This document shows positions 54,226 to 63,238 of a DNA stretch of 64,000 nucleotides, piece after piece. How positions within the stretch are numbered: the first letter of the stretch is position 1; the number at the start of each line of letters is the position of its first letter. The notes under the pieces are model-generated. The model did not search any database and was not told the origin of the DNA. It was given only the letters and a program-made list of their open reading frames with translations. Both the position numbers and the translations under genes were made by a program. Origin of the DNA: Lysobacter silvisoli (GTDB taxonomy: Bacteria; Pseudomonadota; Gammaproteobacteria; Xanthomonadales; Xanthomonadaceae); contig NZ_QTSU01000001.1 of NCBI RefSeq assembly GCF_003382365.1, forward strand, positions 744,001 through 808,000, given 5' to 3'.

Positions 54226-55221
54226 ATGGCGACCAAGAAAGCCGCCAAGACCCCGAAACGGACCCCCGCCGCGGCCAAGCCGGCCGCGCGCAAGACCGCC
54301 AAGGCGGCCAAGAAGACCGTCGCCAAGCAGGCGACGGCCAAGAAAGCCGTGGTGAAGAAGACGGCACCCAAGAAGGCCGCGCCCAAGAAGGCGGCCGGCA
54401 AATCGGCCACCGCCAAGAAGGCGGCGCCCAAGAAGGTCGCGGTCAAGAAGGTCGCTCCCAAGAAGACCACGCCCAAGAAGACCGCTCCCAAGAAGACCGC
54501 TTCCAAGAAGACCGCTTCCAAGAAGACCGCGGTGAAGAAGGCCGCCACGAAGCAGCCCGCCGCCAAGCAGGTCGCGGCCAAGAAACCCAGCCCCAAGCAA
54601 GCCGCGGTCAAGAAGGCAGCCGCCCAGCGGCCGATCCTCAGGCAGGAGGCCCCCAAGGCGTTGGCCCGCAAGCCGGGAGCGGCCGAGAACGTCGCGGCCA
54701 AGCAGGTAGGCGGCGCTCAATCCGCCCCGTCAGCTACGAGCAAACCGTCGCCGACGAAACCTCAGGCGGCTGCCAAGCGCCGTACCGCCGCGCAGCCCAA
54801 GACCGCGCCCGCGGCCACCCCGGCCCTGGCGGTCAGCACGGTCGGCGCGCGCAAACCGGCCGCACGCGCACCGGCGGAAAAGCCGGCGGCCGCCGCCTCG
54901 CCGCCCTCCGCCGCGGCCGCTCCGCGCGAGTCGCCGCCGGCCGAGACCGATGGGGACGAGCAGGGCCATGCGATCACGCCCGAGCAGGCCCTGGCCAACA
55001 CCCGGCAGTTGCTCGAAGCCAAGCAGGAACGCGACCGCCAGCCCGCCGCCTGGCAGCAACTGGACCCGGGCCACGGCCAGGTGCCGCGCGATGGGCCGCA
55101 GTCGCCGTCGGCCGCGGCCAAGGCCGAGGAGCTGCACGCCGGCGAGAGCCGCATGCAGGCGATCCAGGGCAGCATCGGCACCCAGGATCGACATAACCAG
55201 GGCAAGCGCGATAATCGCTGA
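54226..55221 (+). CDS. Lysine/alanine-rich histone H1-like protein
   Basis: A 331-residue, strongly basic low-complexity protein. Residues 1 to about 150 are built of KKxAPKK, KKTASKK and similar Lys-Ala-Pro repeats, like the C-terminal tail of histone H1 and of AlgP/HctB-type bacterial proteins. A middle Ala/Pro-rich section follows. The last 90 residues differ in being acidic and Gln-rich (ETDGDEQGHAITPEQALANT, TRQLLEAKQERDRQPAAWQQ) and look like a separate helical domain. DNA binding and nucleoid compaction are inferred. AGGAGG lies upstream of the ATG. Repeat number could vary between strains. Confidence 0.88.
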   Translation: MATKKAAKTPKRTPAAAKPAARKTAKAAKKTVAKQATAKKAVVKKTAPKKAAPKKAAGKSATAKKAAPKKVAVKKVAPKKTTPKKTAPKKTASKKTASKKTAVKKAATKQPAAKQVAAKKPSPKQAAVKKAAAQRPILRQEAPKALARKPGAAENVAAKQVGGAQSAPSATSKPSPTKPQAAAKRRTAAQPKTAPAATPALAVSTVGARKPAARAPAEKPAAAASPPSAAAAPRESPPAETDGDEQGHAITPEQALANTRQLLEAKQERDRQPAAWQQLDPGHGQVPRDGPQSPSAAAKAEELHAGESRMQAIQGSIGTQDRHNQGKRDNR

Positions 55222-55228
55222 ACCCACG

Positions 55229-55252
55229 CGCCGGAGGCCTGTGCCTCCGGCG
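55229..55252. terminator. Hairpin after histone-like gene
   Basis: CGCCGGAGGC (55229-55238) and GCCTCCGGCG (55243-55252) form a perfect 10-bp stem with a CTGT loop. No T-tract follows, so termination would be weak or Rho-assisted. Confidence 0.55.
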
Positions 55253-55273
55253 TCCCCCCGACCAGGACCGTCC

Positions 55274-55546
55274 ATGCCCAGCATCCACCACGACGCCCAC
55301 ACCGGCCGCTACTCGACCACCGTCGACGGCGAAATCGCCTACCTCGACACCCGGCTGGAAGGCGAGCGCCTGGTCATCACCCATACCTGGGTGCCGGAGG
55401 CGATCGGCGGCCGCGGCATCGCCGCCGAACTGGTCCGGGCGGCGTTCGAGTACGCGCGCGCGGCCGGGCTCAAGGTGCGGCCGGCCTGCTCCTACGCCGC
55501 GGCCTGGGCCGAGCGCCACCCGGAGTTTTCGGACGTGCTGGGCTGA
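55274..55546 (+). CDS. Small GNAT-like acetyltransferase (YjdJ/NAT_SF type)
   Basis: A 90-residue compact acetyltransferase of the Gcn5-related PF14542 type. TTVDGEIAYLDTRLEGERLV and ITHTWVPEAIGGRGIAAELV carry the acetyl-CoA motif (GGRGIA). VRPACSYAAAWAERHPEFSD is the family C-terminus. The substrate is unknown; small members of this group may acetylate protein lysines, and the histone-like protein upstream (stop 52 bp away) is a tempting target. That link is only inference. Confidence 0.88.
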   Translation: MPSIHHDAHTGRYSTTVDGEIAYLDTRLEGERLVITHTWVPEAIGGRGIAAELVRAAFEYARAAGLKVRPACSYAAAWAERHPEFSDVLG

Positions 55547-55646
55547 ACCCGCGCCGCCGCCGGGCGCCGCCACCGCTGCAAGCCCGGCCAAGGTGTGACA
55601 GCATGCGCGCCCGTCTTCGCACCGGCCGCCCCCGCCCGATCCCCGC

Positions 55647-56360
55647 ATGCGCCTGAACAAACACATCAGCGACACCGGCCACTGCTCGCGCCGCGAGGCC
55701 GACCGGCTGATCGCCGAAGGCCGGGTCCAGGTCAACGGCGTGCGCGCCCGCGTCGGCGCCGAAGTGGGCGAGGGCGACCAGGTCCTGATCGACGGCCAGC
55801 CGCTGCGCGCGCGCGCGGCCGCGCCCGGCCGCCGCCAGCACGTCTACATCGCGCTGAACAAGCCAGTGGGCATCACCTGCACCACCGAGTCCACGGTCAA
55901 GGACAACATCGTCGACTTCGTCGGCCACGAGCGCCGCATCTTCCCGATCGGCCGGCTGGACAAGGACTCGGAAGGGTTGATCCTGCTGACCAGCAACGGC
56001 GACATCGTCAACGAGATCCTGCGCGCCGAGAACAAGCTGGAAAAGGAATACCTGGTGGCGGTGAACCACGCCGTGACCGACGAGTTCCTGCGCGGCATGA
56101 GCCGCGGCGTGCCGATCCACGGCCAGACCACGCTGCCCTGCCGCACCGGCAAGCTCAACCGCTTCGGTTTCCGCATCGTCCTGGTGCAGGGCTTGAACCG
56201 GCAGATCCGCCTGATGGCCGCGCACTTCGGCTTCCGGGTCAAGCAGCTCATGCGCGTGCGCATCGGCAACGTCAAACTGGCACACCTCAAGACCGGCCAG
56301 TGGCGCAACCTGACCGACGCCGAACTGCGCGGGCTGCTGCCGCACCGCAACGAGTGGTGA
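55647..56360 (+). CDS. rluF: 23S rRNA pseudouridine synthase RluF
   Basis: A 237-residue RsuA-family synthase. The N-terminal S4 RNA-binding domain reads RLNKHISDTGHCSRREADRL and IAEGRVQVNGVRARVGAEVG. The catalytic motif is IGRLDKDSEGLILLTSNGD with Asp105. KYLV-type EKEYLVAVNHAVTDEFLRGM and GLNRQIRLMAAHFGFRVKQL follow. The pattern fits RluF, which modifies U2604 and weakly U2605 of 23S rRNA, better than RsuA or RluB. Length is shorter than the E. coli enzyme because the disordered C-terminal tail is missing. Confidence 0.9.
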   Translation: MRLNKHISDTGHCSRREADRLIAEGRVQVNGVRARVGAEVGEGDQVLIDGQPLRARAAAPGRRQHVYIALNKPVGITCTTESTVKDNIVDFVGHERRIFPIGRLDKDSEGLILLTSNGDIVNEILRAENKLEKEYLVAVNHAVTDEFLRGMSRGVPIHGQTTLPCRTGKLNRFGFRIVLVQGLNRQIRLMAAHFGFRVKQLMRVRIGNVKLAHLKTGQWRNLTDAELRGLLPHRNEW

Positions 56361-56458
56361 ACGGCGGAACGCGCCGGTAGCAAACTTTCGTCGCCGGCAT
56401 GCATGCGGGCATCACGGTTTCGACGATAATGTCGCCGGGAACACCAAAGGATTGCCCC

Positions 56459-57295
56459 ATGAAGTCTGCCGCCGCCCGGCGTCTCGCCGCCGTCTCCCTG
56501 CTGGCCCTGGCACTGGCCGCTTGCAAGGACCAGCAACCGTCCGCGCCCACCACCGCCGCCACCCCGGGCACGACGCCCGCGGCCGGCACCGCCGCGCCGG
56601 TGGCGCCGGTGGAACTCAAGGACGTGGTGGAGACCACGCCCGATTACGTCATCGGCATCAGCTATCAGACCCCGGCGGCGAAGTACCCGGGCCTGGCGAG
56701 CGAACTCAAGCGCTACGCCGACGACGCCCGCACCGATCTGATCCAGGCCGCGCAGGCGCGCAAGAAAGGCGAGGGCAGCGCGCCCTACGACCTGTCGCTG
56801 AATTTCACCGAGGTGCTGGATTCGCCCGGCCTGGTGGCCGTGGCCGCCGAGGGCAGCAGCTACACCGGCGGCGCCCATGGCGCGCCGCTGATCGCGCGCT
56901 TCGTCTGGCTGCCGCAGCAGAACAAGATGCTCACCGCCACCGAGCTGGTGCCGGACAAGCAGGGGTGGACCGCGATCTCGCGCTACGTGCGCGAGCAGCT
57001 GCACTCGGCGCTGTCGCAGCGCGTGGACGCCGACGAGCTGGAGCCGGCCGAGCGCGCCGAAGTGGTGGAAAGCGCCGGCCGCATGATCGACGACGGCACC
57101 GGCGCCGACCCGGCCAACTTCGCCCTGTTCGAGCCGGTGGTGGCGCCGGACGGCAAGATGACCGCATTGCGCTTCGTGTTCGCGCCTTACGAGGTGGGCC
57201 CGTACTCCGACGGCACCCAGACCGTGGAAGTGCCGGCCAGCGTGTTGCTGCCCTACGTGGCGCCGGCCTACAAGCCGCTGTTCGCCGGCGGCTGA
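56459..57295 (+). CDS. RsiV/DUF3298-type lipoprotein
   Basis: A 278-residue lipoprotein (LLALALAAC, Cys about residue 22). The N-terminal part (VIGISYQTPAAKYPGLASEL) is DUF4163-like. The C-terminal part contains SSYTGGAHGAPLIARFVWLP, ALRFVFAPYEVGPYSDGTQT and VEVPASVLLPYVAPAYKPLF, the DUF3298 hallmark also found in the anti-sigma factor RsiV, which binds lysozyme. No sigma factor is adjacent, so a peptidoglycan or lysozyme-binding role is speculative. The ATG at 56459 opens the signal peptide. Confidence 0.88.
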   Translation: MKSAAARRLAAVSLLALALAACKDQQPSAPTTAATPGTTPAAGTAAPVAPVELKDVVETTPDYVIGISYQTPAAKYPGLASELKRYADDARTDLIQAAQARKKGEGSAPYDLSLNFTEVLDSPGLVAVAAEGSSYTGGAHGAPLIARFVWLPQQNKMLTATELVPDKQGWTAISRYVREQLHSALSQRVDADELEPAERAEVVESAGRMIDDGTGADPANFALFEPVVAPDGKMTALRFVFAPYEVGPYSDGTQTVEVPASVLLPYVAPAYKPLFAGG

Positions 57296-57404
57296 GGCCG
57301 CGCGCGCCGCGTGGGCGGCGCGGATCGCAGCGTTGCAGGTGTCGACCCGCCGCTCACGGCGGCGGGCGTTAGCATGGCCGTCGACTCCGTCGAACGAGGC
57401 CGCC

Positions 57405-58544
57405 ATGAGCGCCGAGTCCCTGCGCCACCGCGTCGAAGCCCTGTTGGCGCTGGCCGACGTGCAGGTCGGCGGCGAACGGCCCTGGGACATCCAGGTCGAC
57501 GACGAGCGCTTCTATGCACGGGTGATCGCGCAAGGCTCGCTGGGCCTGGGCGAGTCCTACATGGACGGCTGGTGGCGTTGCGAGTCGCTGGACGCGGCGC
57601 TGTTCCGGTTGCTGCGCGCCCACGTCGACGAGCGCGTGCACGGCTGGAGCGCGCTGTTCGACGGCCTGCGTGCGCACTTGATCAACCTGCAGACCCGCAA
57701 GCGCGCCTTCACCGTCGGCGAGCGCCACTACGACCTGGGCAACGACCTTTACCGCGCCATGCTCGGCCAGCGCCTGGTGTACAGCTGCGGCTACTGGCGC
57801 GACCGCAGCGGCGCGCCGCTGCACGACCTGGACTCGGCGCAGGAAGCCAAGCTGGACCTGGTCTGTCGCAAGCTCGGGCTGCAGCCGGGCATGCGCGTGC
57901 TCGACATCGGCTGCGGTTGGGGTGAGGGCCTGAAGTTCGCCGCGCAGCGCTACGGCGTGAGCGGGGTAGGTCTGACCATCTCGCACGAACAGGCCGAGTA
58001 CGCGGCCGAGCTGTGCGCGGGGCTGCCCATCGAGATCCGCCTGCAGGACTACCGCGACCTGCAGGACGGCGAACGTTTCGACCGCGCGTTCTCGCTGGGC
58101 ATGTTCGAGCACGTGGGCGTGCGCAACTACGAGACCTATTTCGACGCCGCGCGCCGCGCCCTGGCGCCGGACGGCTTGTTCCTGCTGCACAGCATCGGCG
58201 GCAACCGCTCGGTCACCCACACCGATCCCTGGATCGGCAAATACATCTTCCCCAACTCCATGCTGCCCTCGGCGCGGCAGATCGCCGAAGCCGTGGAGCA
58301 GCGTTTCGTGATCGAAGACTGGCATAACTTCAGCGCCGACTACGACCTGACCCTGCAGGCCTGGCGCGCCAATGTCGAGCGCGCCTGGCCGCAGCTGGAC
58401 GAGCGCTACGACGAGCGCTTCCGGCGCATGTGGCGCTTCTACCTGGCCGGCGCCATGGCCAGCTTCCGCAGCCGGCACGCGCAGCTGTGGCAGTTGGTGC
58501 TGTCGCCGGAGGGTGTGCCGGGCGGTTACGTCGCGCCCCGCTAG
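57405..58544 (+). CDS. cfa: Cyclopropane-fatty-acyl-phospholipid synthase-like methyltransferase
   Basis: A 379-residue SAM-dependent enzyme that cyclopropanates unsaturated acyl chains of membrane phospholipids. The N-terminal domain reads PWDIQVDDERFYARVIAQGS and LGLGESYMDGWW. The SAM-binding motif is VLDIGCGWGEGLKF (about 165-178). HYDLGNDLYRAMLGQRLVYS and YSCGYW are the Cfa family marks, and FEHVG is conserved in the catalytic region. GGNRSVTHTDPWIGKYIFPN completes the signature. Length matches E. coli Cfa (382). Confidence 0.92.
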   Translation: MSAESLRHRVEALLALADVQVGGERPWDIQVDDERFYARVIAQGSLGLGESYMDGWWRCESLDAALFRLLRAHVDERVHGWSALFDGLRAHLINLQTRKRAFTVGERHYDLGNDLYRAMLGQRLVYSCGYWRDRSGAPLHDLDSAQEAKLDLVCRKLGLQPGMRVLDIGCGWGEGLKFAAQRYGVSGVGLTISHEQAEYAAELCAGLPIEIRLQDYRDLQDGERFDRAFSLGMFEHVGVRNYETYFDAARRALAPDGLFLLHSIGGNRSVTHTDPWIGKYIFPNSMLPSARQIAEAVEQRFVIEDWHNFSADYDLTLQAWRANVERAWPQLDERYDERFRRMWRFYLAGAMASFRSRHAQLWQLVLSPEGVPGGYVAPR

Positions 58545-58557
58545 CGCGCCAGTGCCG

Positions 58558-58659
58558 TGGGGTAGGCGCGGCGTGAGCCGCGATCCGGATTGCGAGCGCC
58601 GACGAGGTTTGCACGGCAGGCGCAGAGGCGCGGTCGCGGCTTACGCCGCTCCTACCCCA
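58558..58659. repeat. REP-like inverted pair
   Basis: TGGGGTAGGCGCGGCGTGAG (from 58558) and TCGCGGCTTACGCCGCTCCT (from 58634) are facing copies of the REP-like family separated by about 50 nt. They lie between the convergent cfa-like and permease genes. Confidence 0.85.
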
Positions 58660-58721
58660 AAGCATGCAAGGGGCCGGACGAGACGGCTCCACGGAGCCGT
58701 CGCCTTCGAGCCGAAGACGCC

Positions 58722-60170
58722 TCAGCCCGCGCCCTGCGATTCCTGCGCGAGCTTGCTGTGACGGATGCCATAGCAGAAATACACTACCAGCCCCAGCGAC
58801 ACCCAGATCAGGAAGATCAGCCAGGTGATGGCCTGCAGTTCGGCCAGCAGCCAGATCGAGAAGCCGATGCCGATCAGCGGGATCGCCGGCACCCAGGGGG
58901 TGCGGAACGAACGCTGCAGGTTCGGCTTGCGCACGCGCAGCACCCACACCGAGGCGCAGATCACGATGAAGGCCGAGAGCACGCCGATGTTGACCAGCTT
59001 GGCGACCTCGCCGATCGGCAGCAGGCCGGCGACCAGGGCGGTGAACACGCCCAGCACGATGGTCGGGCGGTGCGGGGTGCCGTAACGCGGGTGGATCTTG
59101 GCGAACCAGCCCGGCAGCAGGCCGTCGCGCGAGAGCGAGAACCAGATCCGCGCCGCGCCGAGCATGAAGGCGAACAGCACGCTGGCGATGCCGACCACCG
59201 CCGAGAACGCGATCACCTTGGCGATGAACGGCAGGCCCAGCGCCGCGAACGCGTCCGACACCGGTGCGTCGCCGTCCAGGGTGGAGTAGTGGGCGATGCC
59301 GGTGAGCACCAGCGACACCGCCAAGTACAGCACCATCGACACGCCCAGCGACAGCAGCACCGCGCGCGGCAGGTCGCGCTGCGGGTTCTTGGATTCCTCG
59401 GCGGCCGTGGTCAGGGTGTCGTAGCCGAACACGGCGAAGAACACCACCGCCGCCGCGGTGCCGATGCCGCCCCAGCCGAAGTGGCCGACGCCGTCGGCGC
59501 CGATCACCCGCTCGGGCACGAACGGCACCCAGTTGGCGGTGTCGATGTAGAACACGCCGATGCCGATCACCAGCGCCACCGCCAGCACCTTGATCGCCAC
59601 GATCAGGGTGTTGAAGCGCGCGCCCCATTCGGTGCGGAACACCAGCAGCGCGGACACGGCCAGGGTCACGCCGGCGGCGATCACGTTGAATACCCGGCCT
59701 TCGCCGGTGCCGATCGCGCCTTGCGCCCAGACGGGCAGGGCGATGCCCGCGCCTTCCAGCAGCACCTGCACGTAGCCGGACCAGCCTATGGCCACCACCG
59801 CCACGATCAGCGCGTATTCCAGCAGCAGGTCCCAGCCGATCAGCCAGGCCGCCAGCTCGCCCAGGGTGGCGTAGCTGTAGGTGTAGGCGCTGCCGGTGAC
59901 CGGGATCATCCCGGCGAACTCGGCGTAGCACAGCGCCGCCGCGGCGCTGGCGATGCCGGCGATCAGGAACGACAGCGCCACCGCCGGGCCGGCGTTCTCC
60001 GCCGCCTGATGGCCGGCGAGCACGAACACACCCACGCCGATGATGCCGCCGATGCCGATGGCGGTCAGCTGCCACAGCCCCAGCACGCGGCGGAAATCGG
60101 AACGTTTGCCGACGTCGGCCTGCAGTTGCTCCACCGACTTGTGCCGCAAGATACGCGCCAACAGGCTCAT
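58722..60170 (-). CDS. APC-family amino acid permease (cationic amino acid transporter-like)
   Basis: A 482-residue inner-membrane permease with about twelve to fourteen helices. The start helix region LTAIGIGGIIGVGVFVLAGH is the APC signature, and MIPVTGSAYTYSYATLGELA and FFAVFGYDTLTTAAEESKNP (CAT-type) match the cationic amino acid transporter/APC branch. AGGA precedes the ATG at 60170. It probably imports basic or small neutral amino acids. Divergent from the unknown 352-aa gene. Confidence 0.92.
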   Translation of the reverse strand: MSLLARILRHKSVEQLQADVGKRSDFRRVLGLWQLTAIGIGGIIGVGVFVLAGHQAAENAGPAVALSFLIAGIASAAAALCYAEFAGMIPVTGSAYTYSYATLGELAAWLIGWDLLLEYALIVAVVAIGWSGYVQVLLEGAGIALPVWAQGAIGTGEGRVFNVIAAGVTLAVSALLVFRTEWGARFNTLIVAIKVLAVALVIGIGVFYIDTANWVPFVPERVIGADGVGHFGWGGIGTAAAVVFFAVFGYDTLTTAAEESKNPQRDLPRAVLLSLGVSMVLYLAVSLVLTGIAHYSTLDGDAPVSDAFAALGLPFIAKVIAFSAVVGIASVLFAFMLGAARIWFSLSRDGLLPGWFAKIHPRYGTPHRPTIVLGVFTALVAGLLPIGEVAKLVNIGVLSAFIVICASVWVLRVRKPNLQRSFRTPWVPAIPLIGIGFSIWLLAELQAITWLIFLIWVSLGLVVYFCYGIRHSKLAQESQGAG

Positions 60171-60321
60171 CCGCTGTCCTCCCCAGTGATCGCCGCATCA
60201 TAGCCGCACTCGCGCCGGACGGTGGCGCACGGTTCCGCAGTCTCGGCTTCCGCCCCATGCGTCACAGGGTTCGCACCGGCTCGTTATTCCGGGCACACCC
60301 ACGGCGACAGGAGCCAGCGTT

Positions 60322-61380
60322 ATGAGTAAGTGGAACCGAGCGTTTTCCGACCTGATCCGGCGCAGCCGGCCGGCGTACTGGGGCAACTGGGCGCTCAATG
60401 CCCAGATCCGTCCCGGCGCGGTCGGCATCGTCGATCCCGAGTCGGGCGATTTCCAGCTGGTGCGCGAGCAGCTGCCCAACCTGCAGGTGCTGAAGTCGGC
60501 CACTTCCAGCTCCTGGCAGCTGATGACCGAGCGCGTGCAGCGCACCGAGGCCAAGGTGGACGTGAGCGGCGAGGTCACCGACCCCGAGAGCGGGGTCAAG
60601 GGCGAGGCCGGCCTGGAAGTGAACTGGTCGATGAGCCACAGCGGCTCGATCGCCTCGGAGTTCTCGCTGCGCGAAGAAGCCTTCCTGCAGGACCTGACCG
60701 TGTTGCAGAACCACACCGAATGGCTGGCGCAGCAGGCGCAGTCGGTGGGCTTCGGCAACCACGGCCTGATCGCCCAGGGCTTCGGCGTGGTCACCAGCGT
60801 GATCTACGCCAACAGCGGCCTGAACGTGGGCTCGCAGTCGGACGACTCCAGCTTCGCCATCGCCGGCCGCGCCAGCGCGATCCAGGAAATGCTGGGCGGC
60901 GCCAGCGGCAAGGGTTCGTTCACCTCGGTGCGCAAGGCCAAGAGCGTGGACCGCCACCTGTGGCCGGACCAGGCCAACACCCAGCCCAGCGGGCTGGTGC
61001 CGATCGCGTACGCGTTCGCGTCCTTCGACGGCCACCTGCTGATGCCCAACTGGATCGGCAAGCTGGGCAGCTTCCAGATCTTCTTCAACAACAAGGTCGG
61101 CAGCACCTACATCGTCGACATCGTGCTGAGCTACAACACGCCCGAAGGCCCGCGCCGCGAGGCGTTCAGCATCAGCGGCGGCCTGTCGCGCACCATCGGC
61201 AACATTCCGCTCAACGCCACCGACATCTCGGTGGAAGCCAAGTTCCGCGGCGTCATCAACAGCGATACCTACCGCCGCCACTGGGCGCGGCCGCTGGGGC
61301 AGTGGCTGACCGGGCAGCGCCACATCGAACTGTTCGGCGTGTGGCCGGGCGCGACCCACTTCACGGTGCTGGAAGAGTGA
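60322..61380 (+). CDS. Unknown 352-aa protein, possible gasdermin-like pore-forming protein
   Basis: A 352-residue cytosolic-looking protein without signal peptide. Residues 1-243 carry patterns that I compare from memory with gasdermin N-domains: VSGEVTDPESGVKGEAGLEV (81-100), SEFSLREEAFLQDL (112-125), GFGVVTSVIYANSGLNVGS (153-171) and VPIAYAFASFDGHLL (226-240). The amphipathic alternation of the paired strands fits a membrane-inserting beta hairpin. Residues 249-352 look like a separate beta-sandwich and could be a regulatory or binding domain. The similarity is weak and not searched. AGGAG lies about 9 nt before the ATG. A small gene follows 75 bp later. No protease, as found next to known bacterial gasdermins, is nearby. 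Confidence 0.55.
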   Translation: MSKWNRAFSDLIRRSRPAYWGNWALNAQIRPGAVGIVDPESGDFQLVREQLPNLQVLKSATSSSWQLMTERVQRTEAKVDVSGEVTDPESGVKGEAGLEVNWSMSHSGSIASEFSLREEAFLQDLTVLQNHTEWLAQQAQSVGFGNHGLIAQGFGVVTSVIYANSGLNVGSQSDDSSFAIAGRASAIQEMLGGASGKGSFTSVRKAKSVDRHLWPDQANTQPSGLVPIAYAFASFDGHLLMPNWIGKLGSFQIFFNNKVGSTYIVDIVLSYNTPEGPRREAFSISGGLSRTIGNIPLNATDISVEAKFRGVINSDTYRRHWARPLGQWLTGQRHIELFGVWPGATHFTVLEE

Positions 61381-61455
61381 TCCAGCCGCGGCCGCTCATG
61401 GCGGCCGCGTTTCCCCTTGCATGCCAGCCGGCGCGCGGCGCCGTGGAGCATCGTC

Positions 61456-61764
61456 ATGACGTATCTGTACGTGCAGGAAATCACCGACAAGAAGGTCGGC
61501 AAGAACTTGAACGAGCCCGAGGTCGCGATCCAGGTGCTGCGGACGATCCAGACCATCGCCGAGGCCACCGAGCCGGTGGATGGCGACCAGGTCAAACAGT
61601 GGCTGGGCCTGCTGCGCGATAACGAAATCCTCGCCCAGAAGTGGAAGACCAGCGCCCACGGCATCGAGATCTATCCCAGCGGCAAGCGCAGCGAGGACCG
61701 CCTGGGCATCGTGGTGAACAACGGCGTGGTCACCGTGGTCAACGCCTGGATCAGCGAGCACTGA
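61456..61764 (+). CDS. Small hypothetical partner of the 352-aa protein
   Basis: A 102-residue soluble protein beginning MTYLYVQEITDKKVGKNLNE. Helical central part: VAIQVLRTIQTIAEATEPVD, then QVKQWLGLLRDNEILAQKWK. It ends in beta strands: GIEIYPSGKRSEDRLGIVVN and GVVTVVNAWISEH. A GGAG site lies about 6 nt before the ATG at 61456. It is 75 bp downstream of the unknown 352-aa gene on the same strand and may be a partner or regulator. I do not recognise the family. Confidence 0.75.
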   Translation: MTYLYVQEITDKKVGKNLNEPEVAIQVLRTIQTIAEATEPVDGDQVKQWLGLLRDNEILAQKWKTSAHGIEIYPSGKRSEDRLGIVVNNGVVTVVNAWISEH

Positions 61765-61933
61765 GGTCGCCGCCACCGCGGTCGCGCGCGTTGTCGCCGC
61801 GCGCGGCCGCGGCGGCGGTCACAGTCCGGGCAGGGCGCAGCGATTCGGTCAAGTGCGCGCAATCTTCGGCGCCCAGCATGGCGGTCGCCGGCAGCAGGGG
61901 TGCCGGCATTTCCCCCAAGCCTGAGACGAAGCC

Positions 61934-63235
61934 ATGACCCTGCCTTGCACTAAGCTGGTCCGGCTGCTGGGCGCGGCGCTGCTGTGCGCCGTCAGTGCCT
62001 GCGCCCTCGCCGAGACGCCCGCCGTGACCGACCGCCCCGCGCACCGCCCCGACGCCGAACGCCACGGCCTGATCGTGATCGGCCACCGCGGCGCCAGCGG
62101 CTACCGCCCCGAGCACACCCTGGAGTCCTACCGCCTGGCCATCCGCATGGGCGCGGACTTCATCGAGCCCGACCTGGTCGCCACCCGCGACGGCGTGCTG
62201 GTGGCGCGGCACGAGAACGAGATTTCCGGCACCACCGACGTGGCCGCGCACCCCGAGTTCGCCGCGCGCCGCACCACCAAGACCATCGACGGCGTGGCGG
62301 TCACCGGCTGGTTCACCGAAGACTTCACCCTGGCCGAGCTGAAGACGCTGCGCGCGCGCGAGCGTATCCCCACGATCCGACCGGCCAATACCCGCTTCGA
62401 CGGCATGTACGCGATTCCGACCTTCGCCGAGGTCGTGCAGCTGGCCAAGCGCGAAAGCCGCGGCGGCCGCCGCATCGGCATTTACCCCGAGACCAAGCAC
62501 CCGACCTATTTCGCCAAGGAAGGCCGCCATCTGGACGGCACGCCCATCGCCGTGTCGCTGGGCGCCAAGCTGGTCGAGACCCTGGTGGCCGAAGGGTTCA
62601 CCGACCCGCAGCGCGTCTACATCCAGAGCTTCGAGGTCGAGAACCTGATCGAGCTCAAGACCCGTATCCTGCCGCGCGCCGGCCTGTCGCTGCCGCTGGT
62701 GCAGCTGTACGAGGATTTCCAGAGCCGCCGTCCTTACGACCTGGCCTACCACCTGAGCCACGGCGCCGACCTGCGGGCGATCTACGGCGACCTCGGCCAG
62801 GCCCTGCCCAACGGCCTGGGCGCCGATACGCGCTATGCCGATTTCGCCAGCGAGGCCGGCCTGCATTGGATGAAGGCGCACTACGCCAGCGGCGTCGGCC
62901 CGTCCAAGGCCAGCCTGCTGCCGCGCCTGCCATTGGACCCCAAGCGCGACGCCAACGGCGACGGCAAGGCCGAACTGGCCACGCGCAACACCGGCGTGGT
63001 CCATCCCATGCTGGCTTGGGCGCTGAAGGCCGGCCTGGTGGTGCACCCGTATACGGTGCGCGCCGAGGAACCCTTCCTGACCCAGGGCCCGAACGGCCTG
63101 GACCAGACCGCGCTGGCCGAAGCCGTGCAGCTCTACGGCCTGGGCGTGCAGGGCTTCTTCATCGACCAGCCCGATATCGGCGTGGCCGCGCGCGAGATCT
63201 ACCTGGACCTGCACCGGCCCTTGCGCAGCCGCTGA
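61934..63235 (+). CDS. glpQ: Glycerophosphodiester phosphodiesterase, GlpQ-like
   Basis: A 433-residue envelope enzyme that releases glycerol-3-phosphate from deacylated phospholipids. The signal (LGAALLCAVSAC) ends in a plausible lipobox, so it may be a lipoprotein. The GDPD core has IVIGHRGASGYRPEHTLESY (catalytic HRGA), IEPDLVATRDGVLVARHENE (metal ligands) and RIGIYPETKHPTYFAKEGRH. DANGDGKAEL at about residue 340 resembles an EF-hand calcium loop. The length is normal for periplasmic GlpQ with an insertion. Confidence 0.92.
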   Translation: MTLPCTKLVRLLGAALLCAVSACALAETPAVTDRPAHRPDAERHGLIVIGHRGASGYRPEHTLESYRLAIRMGADFIEPDLVATRDGVLVARHENEISGTTDVAAHPEFAARRTTKTIDGVAVTGWFTEDFTLAELKTLRARERIPTIRPANTRFDGMYAIPTFAEVVQLAKRESRGGRRIGIYPETKHPTYFAKEGRHLDGTPIAVSLGAKLVETLVAEGFTDPQRVYIQSFEVENLIELKTRILPRAGLSLPLVQLYEDFQSRRPYDLAYHLSHGADLRAIYGDLGQALPNGLGADTRYADFASEAGLHWMKAHYASGVGPSKASLLPRLPLDPKRDANGDGKAELATRNTGVVHPMLAWALKAGLVVHPYTVRAEEPFLTQGPNGLDQTALAEAVQLYGLGVQGFFIDQPDIGVAAREIYLDLHRPLRSR

Positions 63236-63238
63236 GCC

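Noticed and set aside
54210-54701. Minus-strand frame resembling a multi-pass membrane protein
   Set aside because: Another antisense reading of the same Lys/Ala repeats; hydrophobicity is an artefact of AAG codons read as CTT.
53743-54720. Leu/Gly-rich repeat frame on the minus strand that looks like a pentapeptide-repeat protein
   Set aside because: It is the complement of the KKTAPKK repeats of the histone-like gene; sense frame has an AGGAGG site and normal composition.
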